Source: Clostridia bacterium (GTDB lineage Bacteria; Bacillota; Clostridia; Oscillospirales; Acutalibacteraceae). From it: a DNA stretch of 5,280 bases. Positions 1 through 5,280 of the stretch are shown here, in pieces. The translations under genes were made by a program, and so were the position numbers. The notes under the pieces were generated by a model. That model was not told where the DNA came from. It searched no databases and saw nothing but the letters and a program-made list of their open reading frames with translations. Every line of letters begins with the position of its first letter. Position 1 is the first letter of the stretch. The stretch spans positions 1-5,280 of the forward strand of contig JAFRZS010000209.1 in the NCBI GenBank assembly GCA_017442445.1, in the 5' to 3' direction.

Positions 1-2
1 GT

Positions 3-602
3 GCAGATAATCTTGAAGCGGCGGTTGAAAAATATAAGCCGTCAGAATATGTGGTAATCGAAGCATTGGAGCTTTATTACAGCGATGAAAAAATTCAGAG
101 TGTACTTGATTCAAGTATGGAAGAGCTGGAGTCACATTCAGGCGGAATTATAGGACTTTTACAGAAAAATCAATTTTTCAGACTGATGTATTCTCAGTTG
201 AAAGCATTTTTGAGAAATCAGAACGAAGAACAGATTTTAACATCATATATACCTCGCATAAATCTTGATTTGTATAACGAGATGTTAGAAAAGCTTTCAA
301 AAACTGCAGATAAATACGGCGCAAAGCTTATTATCCTGCATCAGAATAATCTTATTCTGAATGATAACGGTAGTCTTACACCGTCGATAGATGAAATCAC
401 AAGAAATAATTTCAGAACCGTATGTGAAAACAATGGAGTTATTTTCGTAGATATGACGGATATTTTTATTGAAAACTATAATAAGACTCACATTTTACCG
501 CACGGATTTTCAAATACCTCCGTTGAAAGCGGACATCTCAATAAGCATGGACATAAATTAGTAGCAGATGCTTTATTTGAGATTATAGGGGAGGTGAAAT
601 AA
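3..602 (+). CDS. SGNH-hydrolase-like protein, putative O-acetyltransferase partner of MBOAT (5' partial)
   Basis: This is the C-terminal 199 residues of a protein whose start lies left of the window. The frame is open from base 3 (ADNLEAAVEKYKPSEYVVIE), so the GTG at 51 is an internal valine. What remains looks like the second half of an SGNH/GDSL fold: a strand with a long helical stretch, a strand KLIILHQNN (about 324-350), a strand VIFVDMTDIF (about 438-467), then PHGFSNT and the block V region ESGHLNKHGH, with the probable catalytic His at 534-536. The acid three residues before it is Glu (525-527), where Asp is usual. The catalytic Ser block and any signal or membrane anchor are outside the window. 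Its stop overlaps the MBOAT start by one base, so the two are translated together. In AlgI-AlgJ/X and PatA-PatB type pairs the SGNH partner places the acetyl group on the sugar outside the membrane. Fold assignment is fairly sure; the acetyl-transfer role is inferred from the neighbour. Confidence 0.75.
   Translation, partial: ADNLEAAVEKYKPSEYVVIEALELYYSDEKIQSVLDSSMEELESHSGGIIGLLQKNQFFRLMYSQLKAFLRNQNEEQILTSYIPRINLDLYNEMLEKLSKTADKYGAKLIILHQNNLILNDNGSLTPSIDEITRNNFRTVCENNGVIFVDMTDIFIENYNKTHILPHGFSNTSVESGHLNKHGHKLVADALFEIIGEVK
590..596 (+). promoter_or_regulatory. Ribosome binding site of the MBOAT gene
   Basis: GGAGGTG lies inside the last codons of the SGNH gene, five bases before the ATG at 602. 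Together with the TAATG stop/start overlap it fixes the MBOAT start and implies translational coupling of the two proteins. Confidence 0.8.
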
Positions 603-1981
603 TGTCATTTGCATCAATTGAATTTATTATATTTTTTGTTCTTGTGCTTGGCGTTGTTTCTGTCCTTCAACGATTTAAAAGCAGTACATACAAAGAGGTT
701 TTCCTTTTACTTGCAAGTTACTTTTTCTACGGATATTGGGATTGGAGATTTTGTTTCCTTCTTTTATTCGTAACAGCCTGTTCTTATGTAACAGCTCTTT
801 TTACAAATAAAAAATTTGTATATGCATTGGGAATAACAGTACCTCTTGCGGTGCTTGGCTTTTTCAAGTATTTCAATTTCTTTTTGTCATCAATAAGCGG
901 AGAGCTTGGGACATTGTCAATCATATTGCCTGTCGGAATATCGTTTTACACCTTCCAGGCACTAAGCTATGTTATTGATGTAAAAAGAGGAAAAATTGAA
1001 GCAGAAAAAAGTTTTATAAAATTAGCTTTATACATAAGCTTTTTCCCGCAGCTTGTTGCCGGGCCGATTGTCAAAGCGGCAGAATTTTTACCGCAGCTGA
1101 AAGAGGACAGGAGAATAACATTAAAAAATATTGAAAACGGAATACAGCTGATGGTATTCGGACTTGTAAAGAAAATAGTTATAGCAGACCATCTTTCAGT
1201 TTTTGTTGATGATGTTTTCAGAGTTCCGAGTGCATACAGCTGGATATCAATTGTTCTGGCAGTATTTTCTTATTCGATTCAGATTTATTTTGATTTCTCA
1301 GGTTATTCCGATATCGCAATCGGATGTGCAAAGTGCTTCGGATATGATTTCTGTCCGAATTTCAATATGCCGTATATTTCAGAAAATGTTACAGTCTTCT
1401 GGCGCAGATGGCATATAAGCCTGTCTACATGGCTGAGAGAATATCTCTACATTCCGCTTGGCGGAAACAGGAAGGGAAAAATCCGTCAGCATATAAACCT
1501 TTTTATTACTATGCTTTTGGGCGGTTTGTGGCATGGAGCAAACTGGACATTTGTATTCTGGGGAGCGTTGCACGGACTTGCGTTATGTGTTGATAAGCTT
1601 ATTCCCAAGCGTAAGGAAAAACCGACAATTATCCGTATTTTAAATATGACAGGAACATTCTTATTTGTTTCATTTTTGTGGATTTTCTTCCGTGCAGACA
1701 GCTTTTTAAATGCATGGCAGATTATAAAAGGAATGTTTACATTACAGCAGGGTATAGTACAACCGTTTTCTTGGACATTTGTAGCTTTTGCAGTAGTATT
1801 GATTGCAACGCTTGTTGCAGTTTTCAGAGCGAAAAAACAGGGAGCAGAAACAATAAACGGCTTCTATCCGATTGTCAGATTAAATAAAATTTCAACACTT
1901 ACAATTTTCTTTGTAGTCTGCGGTCTGATAATTGCATTAGCTTTTACGGGAGAACACCCGTTCGTATATTTTCAATTTTAA
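602..1981 (+). CDS. MBOAT family O-acyltransferase (AlgI/DltB-like)
   Basis: A 459-residue polytopic membrane protein of typical family length. It probably takes an acyl group, usually acetyl from acetyl-CoA, and passes it across the membrane to an extracytoplasmic SGNH partner for O-acylation of a surface glycan. Visible hallmarks in order: N-terminal membrane segment (about 5-22), SYFFYGYW (39-46), SFYTFQALSY (114-123), PQLVAGPI (149-156), YFDFSGYSDIAIG (229-241), WRRWHISLSTWLREYLYIPL (267-286), GGLWHGANW (307-315) with the presumed catalytic His311, FFRA (362-365) and the usual C-terminal PFVYFQF. All key residues are present and nothing suggests truncation. The ATG start fits the family N-terminus and has a strong RBS. 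It overlaps the SGNH gene by one base and is followed at once by a terminator hairpin, so it ends its operon. AlgI-like is favoured over DltB because no dltA/C/D-type gene is seen. The exact acyl group and acceptor cannot be read from the sequence. Confidence 0.95.
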   Translation: MSFASIEFIIFFVLVLGVVSVLQRFKSSTYKEVFLLLASYFFYGYWDWRFCFLLLFVTACSYVTALFTNKKFVYALGITVPLAVLGFFKYFNFFLSSISGELGTLSIILPVGISFYTFQALSYVIDVKRGKIEAEKSFIKLALYISFFPQLVAGPIVKAAEFLPQLKEDRRITLKNIENGIQLMVFGLVKKIVIADHLSVFVDDVFRVPSAYSWISIVLAVFSYSIQIYFDFSGYSDIAIGCAKCFGYDFCPNFNMPYISENVTVFWRRWHISLSTWLREYLYIPLGGNRKGKIRQHINLFITMLLGGLWHGANWTFVFWGALHGLALCVDKLIPKRKEKPTIIRILNMTGTFLFVSFLWIFFRADSFLNAWQIIKGMFTLQQGIVQPFSWTFVAFAVVLIATLVAVFRAKKQGAETINGFYPIVRLNKISTLTIFFVVCGLIIALAFTGEHPFVYFQF

Positions 1982-1985
1982 AATG

Positions 1986-2022
1986 AGCAGTAAAAAACGA
2001 AAGTTTTTTACTGCTAATTTTT
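1986..2022 (+). terminator. Intrinsic terminator between convergent genes
   Basis: A perfect 13-bp inverted repeat, AGCAGTAAAAAAC (1986-1998) and GTTTTTTACTGCT (2003-2015), closes on a GAAA loop and is followed by AATTTTT. It starts 4 bases after the MBOAT stop and ends 10 bases before the stop of the oppositely oriented EEP gene. The rightward T tract is good. Read leftward the hairpin is followed by CATTTTAAAAT, a weaker tract, so it may also serve the EEP gene. The stem is A/T-rich, with G/C pairs mainly at the base and next to the loop. Confidence 0.85.
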
Positions 2023-2025
2023 ATA

Positions 2026-2895
2026 TTATTTAAGTTTTATATCTGCCCATACTCCGTTATGGTCTGAGAGGTAGGCGTTGTTTATTGTTTCTTCAAAGGT
2101 GTCAAATCTTAATGCTTCCGAGTTTTTTGAAACGAGAATAAAATCTAAAATTTTACTTGTATTTCCGTAATCGTGGTAGGTGCGTGATGCATCAGAATTT
2201 TTTGCCGTAATTCTGCAGTCTGAAAATGATTTTATCATATTATTATGAAGTGCAGAGCCGGGCACATCATTGAAATCACCTGTGATGATTACGGGATAAT
2301 TTTTCTCAAACTTCTTGGCTTGTGAATACAAAACCTCAAGCTGTTTTATTCTTGCTTCCTTGCTTACATGATCAAGATGTGTGTTCATGTGAACAAAGCT
2401 TTCGTTTGTTTCTTTGTTTTGTAACAATGCCCATGTGCAGATTCTGACACAGCCTGAAAACTCATATTTTGAACCGTAAACATCGGGAGTATCCGACAGC
2501 CAGAAGGTACCGCTGTCAAGGAGATTGAATTTATCTTTAAGATAAAACAAAGGAGAAGCTTCCTTGTCATCATCGGCTCGGGGGAGATATATGTAGTCAT
2601 ATTCGGGTAGGAGTTTTTCAAGATAAGGCATCCATTCTTCAGTCACTTCCTGAAAACCGATGGTATCCGCCTGTGCCTTTTTTAACTGAGAGCATATAAG
2701 CATAGAACGGTAAAAAATACTCTTTACAAACGGACTGTCAGAATTACAGCGTACATTGAAGCTGACGACACGAACATCTGCACCGGGTGTAATTTCATCA
2801 ACCTCATAAGCATTGAAAAGCGTAAAACAGTTAGTGTTTATAAACATCAGAAAAGAGCAGAGATAACACAGTATTTTCGATAAAAACAATTCCAT
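2026..2895 (-). CDS. Endonuclease/exonuclease/phosphatase (EEP) family protein, probably exported
   Basis: A 289-residue Mg-dependent EEP-fold enzyme (DNase I/sphingomyelinase superfamily). Motifs in order: VVSFNVR with Asn47, GFQEV with metal ligand Glu83, SGTFWLSDTPD (128-138), NTHLDH with His173, ITGDFND with Asp207/Asn209, ILDFI with Asp251, and SDHNGVW with Asp278/His279, the last His being the usual general base. All catalytic positions are present. The overall pattern resembles the small bacterial EEP subgroup with a GTFWLS motif. Residues 1-29 are hydrophobic with one Lys and end in FNA, so a signal peptide or membrane anchor is likely. The ATG at 2895 is chosen because AGGAGGG lies five bases upstream; the longer TTG start at 2916 would translate through that site. 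It stands alone on the minus strand between + strand glycan genes, with its own promoter region. The substrate may be nucleic acid, phospholipid or sugar phosphate and cannot be told from sequence. Confidence 0.9.
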   Translation of the reverse strand: MELFLSKILCYLCSFLMFINTNCFTLFNAYEVDEITPGADVRVVSFNVRCNSDSPFVKSIFYRSMLICSQLKKAQADTIGFQEVTEEWMPYLEKLLPEYDYIYLPRADDDKEASPLFYLKDKFNLLDSGTFWLSDTPDVYGSKYEFSGCVRICTWALLQNKETNESFVHMNTHLDHVSKEARIKQLEVLYSQAKKFEKNYPVIITGDFNDVPGSALHNNMIKSFSDCRITAKNSDASRTYHDYGNTSKILDFILVSKNSEALRFDTFEETINNAYLSDHNGVWADIKLK

Positions 2896-2900
2896 AAAAA

Positions 2901-2907
2901 CCCTCCT
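2901..2907 (-). promoter_or_regulatory. Ribosome binding site of the EEP gene
   Basis: Read on the minus strand, AAGGAGGG followed by TTTTT precedes the ATG at 2895. It is close to the ideal anti-16S sequence at five-base spacing, and it sets the start at 2895 rather than the upstream in-frame TTG. Confidence 0.85.
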
Positions 2908-2926
2908 TATTATCAATTATAAAATG

Positions 2927-2956
2927 TATATATTAATAAATTGTGAACATGGTCAA
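2927..2956 (-). promoter_or_regulatory. Candidate promoter of the EEP gene
   Basis: On the minus strand TTGACC (2956-2951) is followed after 18 bases by TATATA (2932-2927), which would give a leader of about 25 bases before the ATG at 2895. A perfect TATAAT also lies at 2921-2916, but its only -35 match, TTCACA at 2947-2942, is 20 bases away, and transcripts from it would start at the RBS. The region is very AT-rich, so box matches are weak evidence. Confidence 0.45.
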
Positions 2957-2963
2957 TGAAAAA

Positions 2964-2995
2964 ATATTGCAAATGTCTTGAAAAAGATGCAATAT
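2964..2995. promoter_or_regulatory. 8-bp inverted repeat over the rightward promoter, possible operator
   Basis: ATATTGCA (2964-2971) and TGCAATAT (2988-2995) form a perfect 8-bp dyad with half-site centres 24 bases apart. It encloses the -35 box at 2978-2983 and ends five bases before the -10 box. An inner TCTT/AAGA pair (2976-2979, 2984-2987) adds symmetry but is offset by four bases. Position fits a repressor site; in AT-rich DNA such a dyad can also arise by chance. Confidence 0.3.
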
Positions 2996-3006
2996 AATGG
3001 TAAAAT
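2978..3006 (+). promoter_or_regulatory. Sigma-A-type promoter of the glycosyltransferase operon
   Basis: TTGAAA (2978-2983), a 17-base spacer and TAAAAT (3001-3006), with TG at 2998-2999 forming an extended -10. Transcription would start near 3013, leaving a leader of about 47 bases before the ATG at 3060. A TATAAT at 2993-2998 paired with TTGCAA (2967-2972) at a 20-base spacing is a poorer alternative. Confidence 0.65.
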
Positions 3007-3059
3007 AAGTATGATTATAACTATGTCTATTTACAGATCTTAAAACGGAGTCTTAATAT

Positions 3060-3758
3060 ATGAAGATATCAGTAGCTTTAGCCGCATATAACGGCGAAAA
3101 ATATATAAAAGAACAGCTTGAATCAATACTCGTAACACTCGGTGAAAATGATGAAATTGTCATTTCGGACGATAATCCCGCAGGTAAAACAAAGGCAGTG
3201 ATTGATACATTTGATGATCCGAGAATCCGATATATTGAAGGAAAATCAAAAGGTGTAATAAAGAATTTTGAAAATGCAATAGTAAACTGCACGGGTGATG
3301 TAATATTTTTATCCGATCAGGACGATATATGGCTTCCTGAAAAAGTTCCGATGGTTATGGAAAAAATCAATTCAGGAGCAGATTTGGTAGTTCATAATGC
3401 GGATATCACCGACGAAAACATGGAGTTCGTTTGCACAACATTCCAGGCTAAAGGCTTTACAAGAGGTTATTGGCAGAACATTATCCGCAATTCTTATATG
3501 GGCTGCTGTATGGCATTCAGAAAGGAAATTCTTCCGCTTGTGCTGCCGTTCCCCGATGATATTCCCATGCATGACCAATGGATAGCGGTTATTGCTGAGG
3601 AGTACTTGAATATTGAAGTTATAGATACACCGCTGATAAAATACAGACGCCATTCCGAAAATGTTACAGGCGGTGCAACAACGCTGGCACAGAAAATTAC
3701 CTGGCGCGTTAATCTTATAAAAGAACTGAAAAAACACAGAAAAAAATTTGAGGTGTAA
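3060..3758 (+). CDS. Family 2 glycosyltransferase (GT-A fold)
   Basis: A 232-residue cytoplasmic enzyme, likely membrane-associated, that adds a sugar from a nucleotide donor to a growing surface glycan. The N-terminus shows the GT2 pattern: ISVALAAYNGEKYIKEQLES (3-22), then IVISDD (33-38) for nucleotide binding, then SDQDDIW (85-91), the DXD-type metal site typical of a GT2 subgroup that includes many putative rhamnosyltransferases. Later come MGCCMAFRKE (147-156), MHDQW (170-174) with the likely catalytic Asp172, and YRRHSENVTGG (195-205). The tail 212-230 is rich in Lys/Arg and may sit on the membrane. No transmembrane segment is seen. One oddity is NPAGKT after SDD, where GSTDGT is usual. 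The ATG has GGAG nine bases upstream. It is the first gene of the rightward operon, directly after the promoter. Donor sugar and linkage are not predictable here. Confidence 0.9.
   Translation: MKISVALAAYNGEKYIKEQLESILVTLGENDEIVISDDNPAGKTKAVIDTFDDPRIRYIEGKSKGVIKNFENAIVNCTGDVIFLSDQDDIWLPEKVPMVMEKINSGADLVVHNADITDENMEFVCTTFQAKGFTRGYWQNIIRNSYMGCCMAFRKEILPLVLPFPDDIPMHDQWIAVIAEEYLNIEVIDTPLIKYRRHSENVTGGATTLAQKITWRVNLIKELKKHRKKFEV
3750..3755 (+). promoter_or_regulatory. Ribosome binding site of the second glycosyltransferase
   Basis: GAGGTG overlaps the last codons of the first glycosyltransferase and is four bases before the ATG at 3760. An in-frame TTG at 3748 would start inside this site, so ATG 3760 is preferred. 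Confidence 0.75.
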
Positions 3759-3759
3759 A

Positions 3760-4524
3760 ATGGAATATTCCGTTTCAGGTTGCATTGTAACCTACAACAA
3801 TATCAATTCAATAAAAAACACTGTTGAGAGTGTTTTGGAAAACACAAAAGATATAAGTTTCAAGCTTTACATTGTTGATAATAATTCCACCGACTCAACT
3901 CCCGAATTTATCAGGGAGAATTATCCTCAGGTTGAGGTTATCTCAACAGGTGAAAATCTCGGTTTTGGCGGAGGACATAATGTGTTGCTTGACAAACTTG
4001 AGTCTAAATATCATGTACTTATCAACCCGGATATTTCAATTCGCGATAATGTTCCTTTGAAAATGGCAGAGTATATGGACGGACATGATGAGATCGGTTT
4101 GCTGTCACCGAAAATCTGTTTCCCTGACGGAAGAGCGCAGATACTCGGAAAAAGAGAACCGAAGATGAAATATCTCGTAGCAAGTCGCTTGAGAAAAGAG
4201 GGCGAACCGAGTAAACTTCTCGCAGAATATGCGATGCTTGATAAAGACGACAGCGAATGTTATGAAACAGAAATTGCATCAGGCTGTTTTTTGATGGTAA
4301 GAACAGATTTGTTCAAAAAAATCGGTGGCTTTGATGAAAGATATTTCCTCTATTTTGAGGATTTTGATTTAGCAAAAACAATAAGAAAAACGCACAAGGT
4401 TGTATTTTTCCCGTTTGCTACGGTTTATCATGAATGGGGTAGGGAAAGCAAAAGAAATTTCAAACTGATGCTTACCCACATTCAGTCGCTTATTAAATTC
4501 AAACTTAAATGGTTATTCAGATAG
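3760..4524 (+). CDS. Family 2 glycosyltransferase, WbbL/RfbF rhamnosyltransferase-like
   Basis: A 254-residue GT-A enzyme expected to act at the inner face of the membrane. Motifs in order: SGCIVTYNN (6-14), IVDNNSTDST (38-47) for the nucleotide, GENLGFGGGHN (64-74), LINPD (87-91), which holds the place of the DXD metal motif, SGCFLMVR (174-181), and GGFDERYFLYFEDFDL (189-204), whose Glu200/Asp201 match the catalytic acidic pair. This layout is the one found in WbbL/RfbF-type enzymes that often transfer L-rhamnose, so rhamnosyl transfer is a reasonable guess but not proven. Length is slightly short of the usual 270-310, at the C-terminus, which ends in a basic KFKLKWLFR. Only one base separates its ATG from the stop of the previous gene, so translation is coupled. 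The permease follows after 12 bases, pointing to one assembly-and-export operon. Confidence 0.9.
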   Translation: MEYSVSGCIVTYNNINSIKNTVESVLENTKDISFKLYIVDNNSTDSTPEFIRENYPQVEVISTGENLGFGGGHNVLLDKLESKYHVLINPDISIRDNVPLKMAEYMDGHDEIGLLSPKICFPDGRAQILGKREPKMKYLVASRLRKEGEPSKLLAEYAMLDKDDSECYETEIASGCFLMVRTDLFKKIGGFDERYFLYFEDFDLAKTIRKTHKVVFFPFATVYHEWGRESKRNFKLMLTHIQSLIKFKLKWLFR

Positions 4525-4525
4525 T

Positions 4526-4532
4526 GAGGTGG
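4526..4532 (+). promoter_or_regulatory. Ribosome binding site of the ABC permease gene
   Basis: GAGGTGG lies directly after the TAG stop of the second glycosyltransferase and four bases before the ATG at 4537, which fixes the permease start. No promoter or terminator fits in this 12-base gap. Confidence 0.8.
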
Positions 4533-4536
4533 AAAA

Positions 4537-5280
4537 ATGTCAGATGCTTCAAAAAGCAGAAAAAAATATTTCCAGAATTTCTGGAAATACAGATTTCTGT
4601 TAAAAGAAATTGTAAATAAAAATGTCAAGCTTCAATACAGAAACTCCGTTCTCGGAATGTTCTGGACATTTTTACAGCCGTTACTTACAACGATAGTACT
4701 TATACTTATTTTCGGAAGACTTTTCAATAAAGGCGGCGGCCCGGGTGAATATCCGATGTATCTGTTGTGCGGCCGTTTGCTGTATGAGTTTTTCACTCAG
4801 TCAACAAAACGCGGTATGCGTTCAATAAGAAACAGCGCAAGTGTAATAAAAAAGGTCTATGTACCCAAATACATCTATCCGCTGTCGAATGTAATATCTT
4901 CGTTTATAACATTCTGTATATCTCTTATCGTTTTGGTTGCGGTAATGCTTTATTTTATAATCAGATATCAGGGTGAAACGGCGATTCATTTTTCGTGGAA
5001 TATGCTCTTAGCAGTAGTACCTGTAGGTGTACTTTTGGTATTGTGTCTGGGAGTCGGACTTTTACTTTCGGTGCTTGATGTTTATTTCAAGGATATTGAA
5101 TATATCTACGATGTTTTCACAATGCTCCTATTCTACGCAACACCGATTTTATATAAGGTTGATCAGATGAGCTTCAACCCGGTAGTAGCAAAGGTTATTG
5201 AAGCCAATCCTCTTTACTCGGTTATAAGTATGTTCAGATATTTTGTAATCGGCGGCACATGGGATTGGAATTGGTTAATA
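4537..5280 (+). CDS. ABC-2 type polysaccharide exporter permease, Wzm/TagG/RgpC-like (3' partial)
   Basis: The frame is open from ATG 4537 to the last base: 248 codons. Family members are about 255-275 residues, so only a short tail is probably missing. It would be the membrane subunit of an ABC exporter moving a lipid-linked glycan across the cytoplasmic membrane. The short basic N-terminus (MSDASKSRKKYFQNFWKYR) leads into the hallmark YRNSVLGMFWTFLQPLL (34-50), at the start of the first membrane segment. Further hydrophobic segments lie at about 50-60, 74-88, 117-142, 156-179 and 192-206. The other family signature, DVYFKDIEYIYDV (181-193) followed by FYATPILY (199-206), is present, as is NPLYSVISMFRYFVIGG (224-240). 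It is the third gene of the rightward operon, after two glycosyltransferases. The Wzt/TagH/RgpD-type ATPase should lie beyond the window. Which polymer it exports is inferred only from context. Confidence 0.92.
   Translation, partial: MSDASKSRKKYFQNFWKYRFLLKEIVNKNVKLQYRNSVLGMFWTFLQPLLTTIVLILIFGRLFNKGGGPGEYPMYLLCGRLLYEFFTQSTKRGMRSIRNSASVIKKVYVPKYIYPLSNVISSFITFCISLIVLVAVMLYFIIRYQGETAIHFSWNMLLAVVPVGVLLVLCLGVGLLLSVLDVYFKDIEYIYDVFTMLLFYATPILYKVDQMSFNPVVAKVIEANPLYSVISMFRYFVIGGTWDWNWLI

Noticed and set aside
51..53. GTG as start codon of the first gene
   Set aside because: The same frame is open back to base 3 with sensible protein sequence, there is no RBS before 51, and a protein starting there would lack the first half of the SGNH fold.
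1203..1593. Short alternative frames within the MBOAT gene on both strands
   Set aside because: They are covered by the intact MBOAT frame with conserved motifs, and show no domain or RBS of their own.
2896..2916. Longer EEP protein from the TTG at 2916
   Set aside because: The added codons read straight through the AGGAGGG Shine-Dalgarno site of the ATG at 2895, so they are leader sequence.
2993..2998. TATAAT as the -10 box of the rightward promoter
   Set aside because: It is only 9 bases from TTGAAA and 20 from TTGCAA; TAAAAT at 3001 gives a 17-base spacer and an extended TG, so it is the better choice.
2896..3059. Riboswitch, small RNA or attachment site in the divergent spacer
   Set aside because: Apart from promoter boxes, RBS and the short dyad the spacer is plain AT-rich sequence; the predicted leader of about 47 bases is too short for a riboswitch and I see no direct repeats.
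3748..3759. Longer second glycosyltransferase from the TTG at 3748
   Set aside because: The TTG overlaps the GAGGTG site that serves ATG 3760, and the family pattern begins right after that ATG.
3372..3785. 137-codon minus-strand open frame antisense to the first glycosyltransferase
   Set aside because: It lies inside a well-supported gene, has no recognisable domain, many Cys/His and scattered residues typical of antisense translation, and no RBS that I can see.

Overview
The window is an AT-rich bacterial sequence. Strong purine-rich Shine-Dalgarno sites 4-5 bases before most starts, tightly packed genes and the protein types suggest a low-GC Firmicute, probably a gut-type Clostridia of the Ruminococcus kind. 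That placement is inference; there is no rRNA or marker gene here. The content is a cell-surface polysaccharide locus, with both ends cut by the window.

Left block (3-1981, + strand): the C-terminal part of an SGNH-hydrolase-like protein, then a complete MBOAT O-acyltransferase of the AlgI/DltB kind. The two overlap by one base (TAATG). Such pairs normally O-acetylate an exported or surface glycan: the MBOAT protein moves the acyl group across the membrane and the SGNH partner places it on the sugar. A perfect 13-bp hairpin (1986-2015) closes the block.

Middle (2026-2895, - strand): a single gene for an endonuclease/exonuclease/phosphatase-fold (EEP) enzyme with a hydrophobic, signal-like N-terminus. 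It converges on the left block and has its own strong RBS. It is probably exported or membrane-tethered; its substrate is not known.

Divergent spacer (2896-3059): a good extended -10 promoter for the right block, a weaker promoter candidate for the EEP gene, and an 8-bp dyad overlapping the rightward promoter.

Right block (3060-5280, + strand): two family-2 glycosyltransferases (GT2) and a Wzm/TagG/RgpC-type ABC permease that runs off the end of the window (248 codons seen, probably near complete). Gaps of 1 and 12 bases and no internal terminator indicate one operon. Glycosyltransferases plus an ABC-2 permease suggest a glycan built on a lipid carrier in the cytoplasm and exported by an ABC transporter, as in rhamnan, teichoic-acid or O-antigen systems. 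The left block may decorate that glycan. The ATPase subunit is expected just beyond 5280.

I found no tRNA, rRNA, CRISPR array, insertion sequence or phage gene, and no convincing new system. The points most worth a second look are the embedded EEP gene, the Glu-for-Asp SGNH triad, and the dyad over the promoter.
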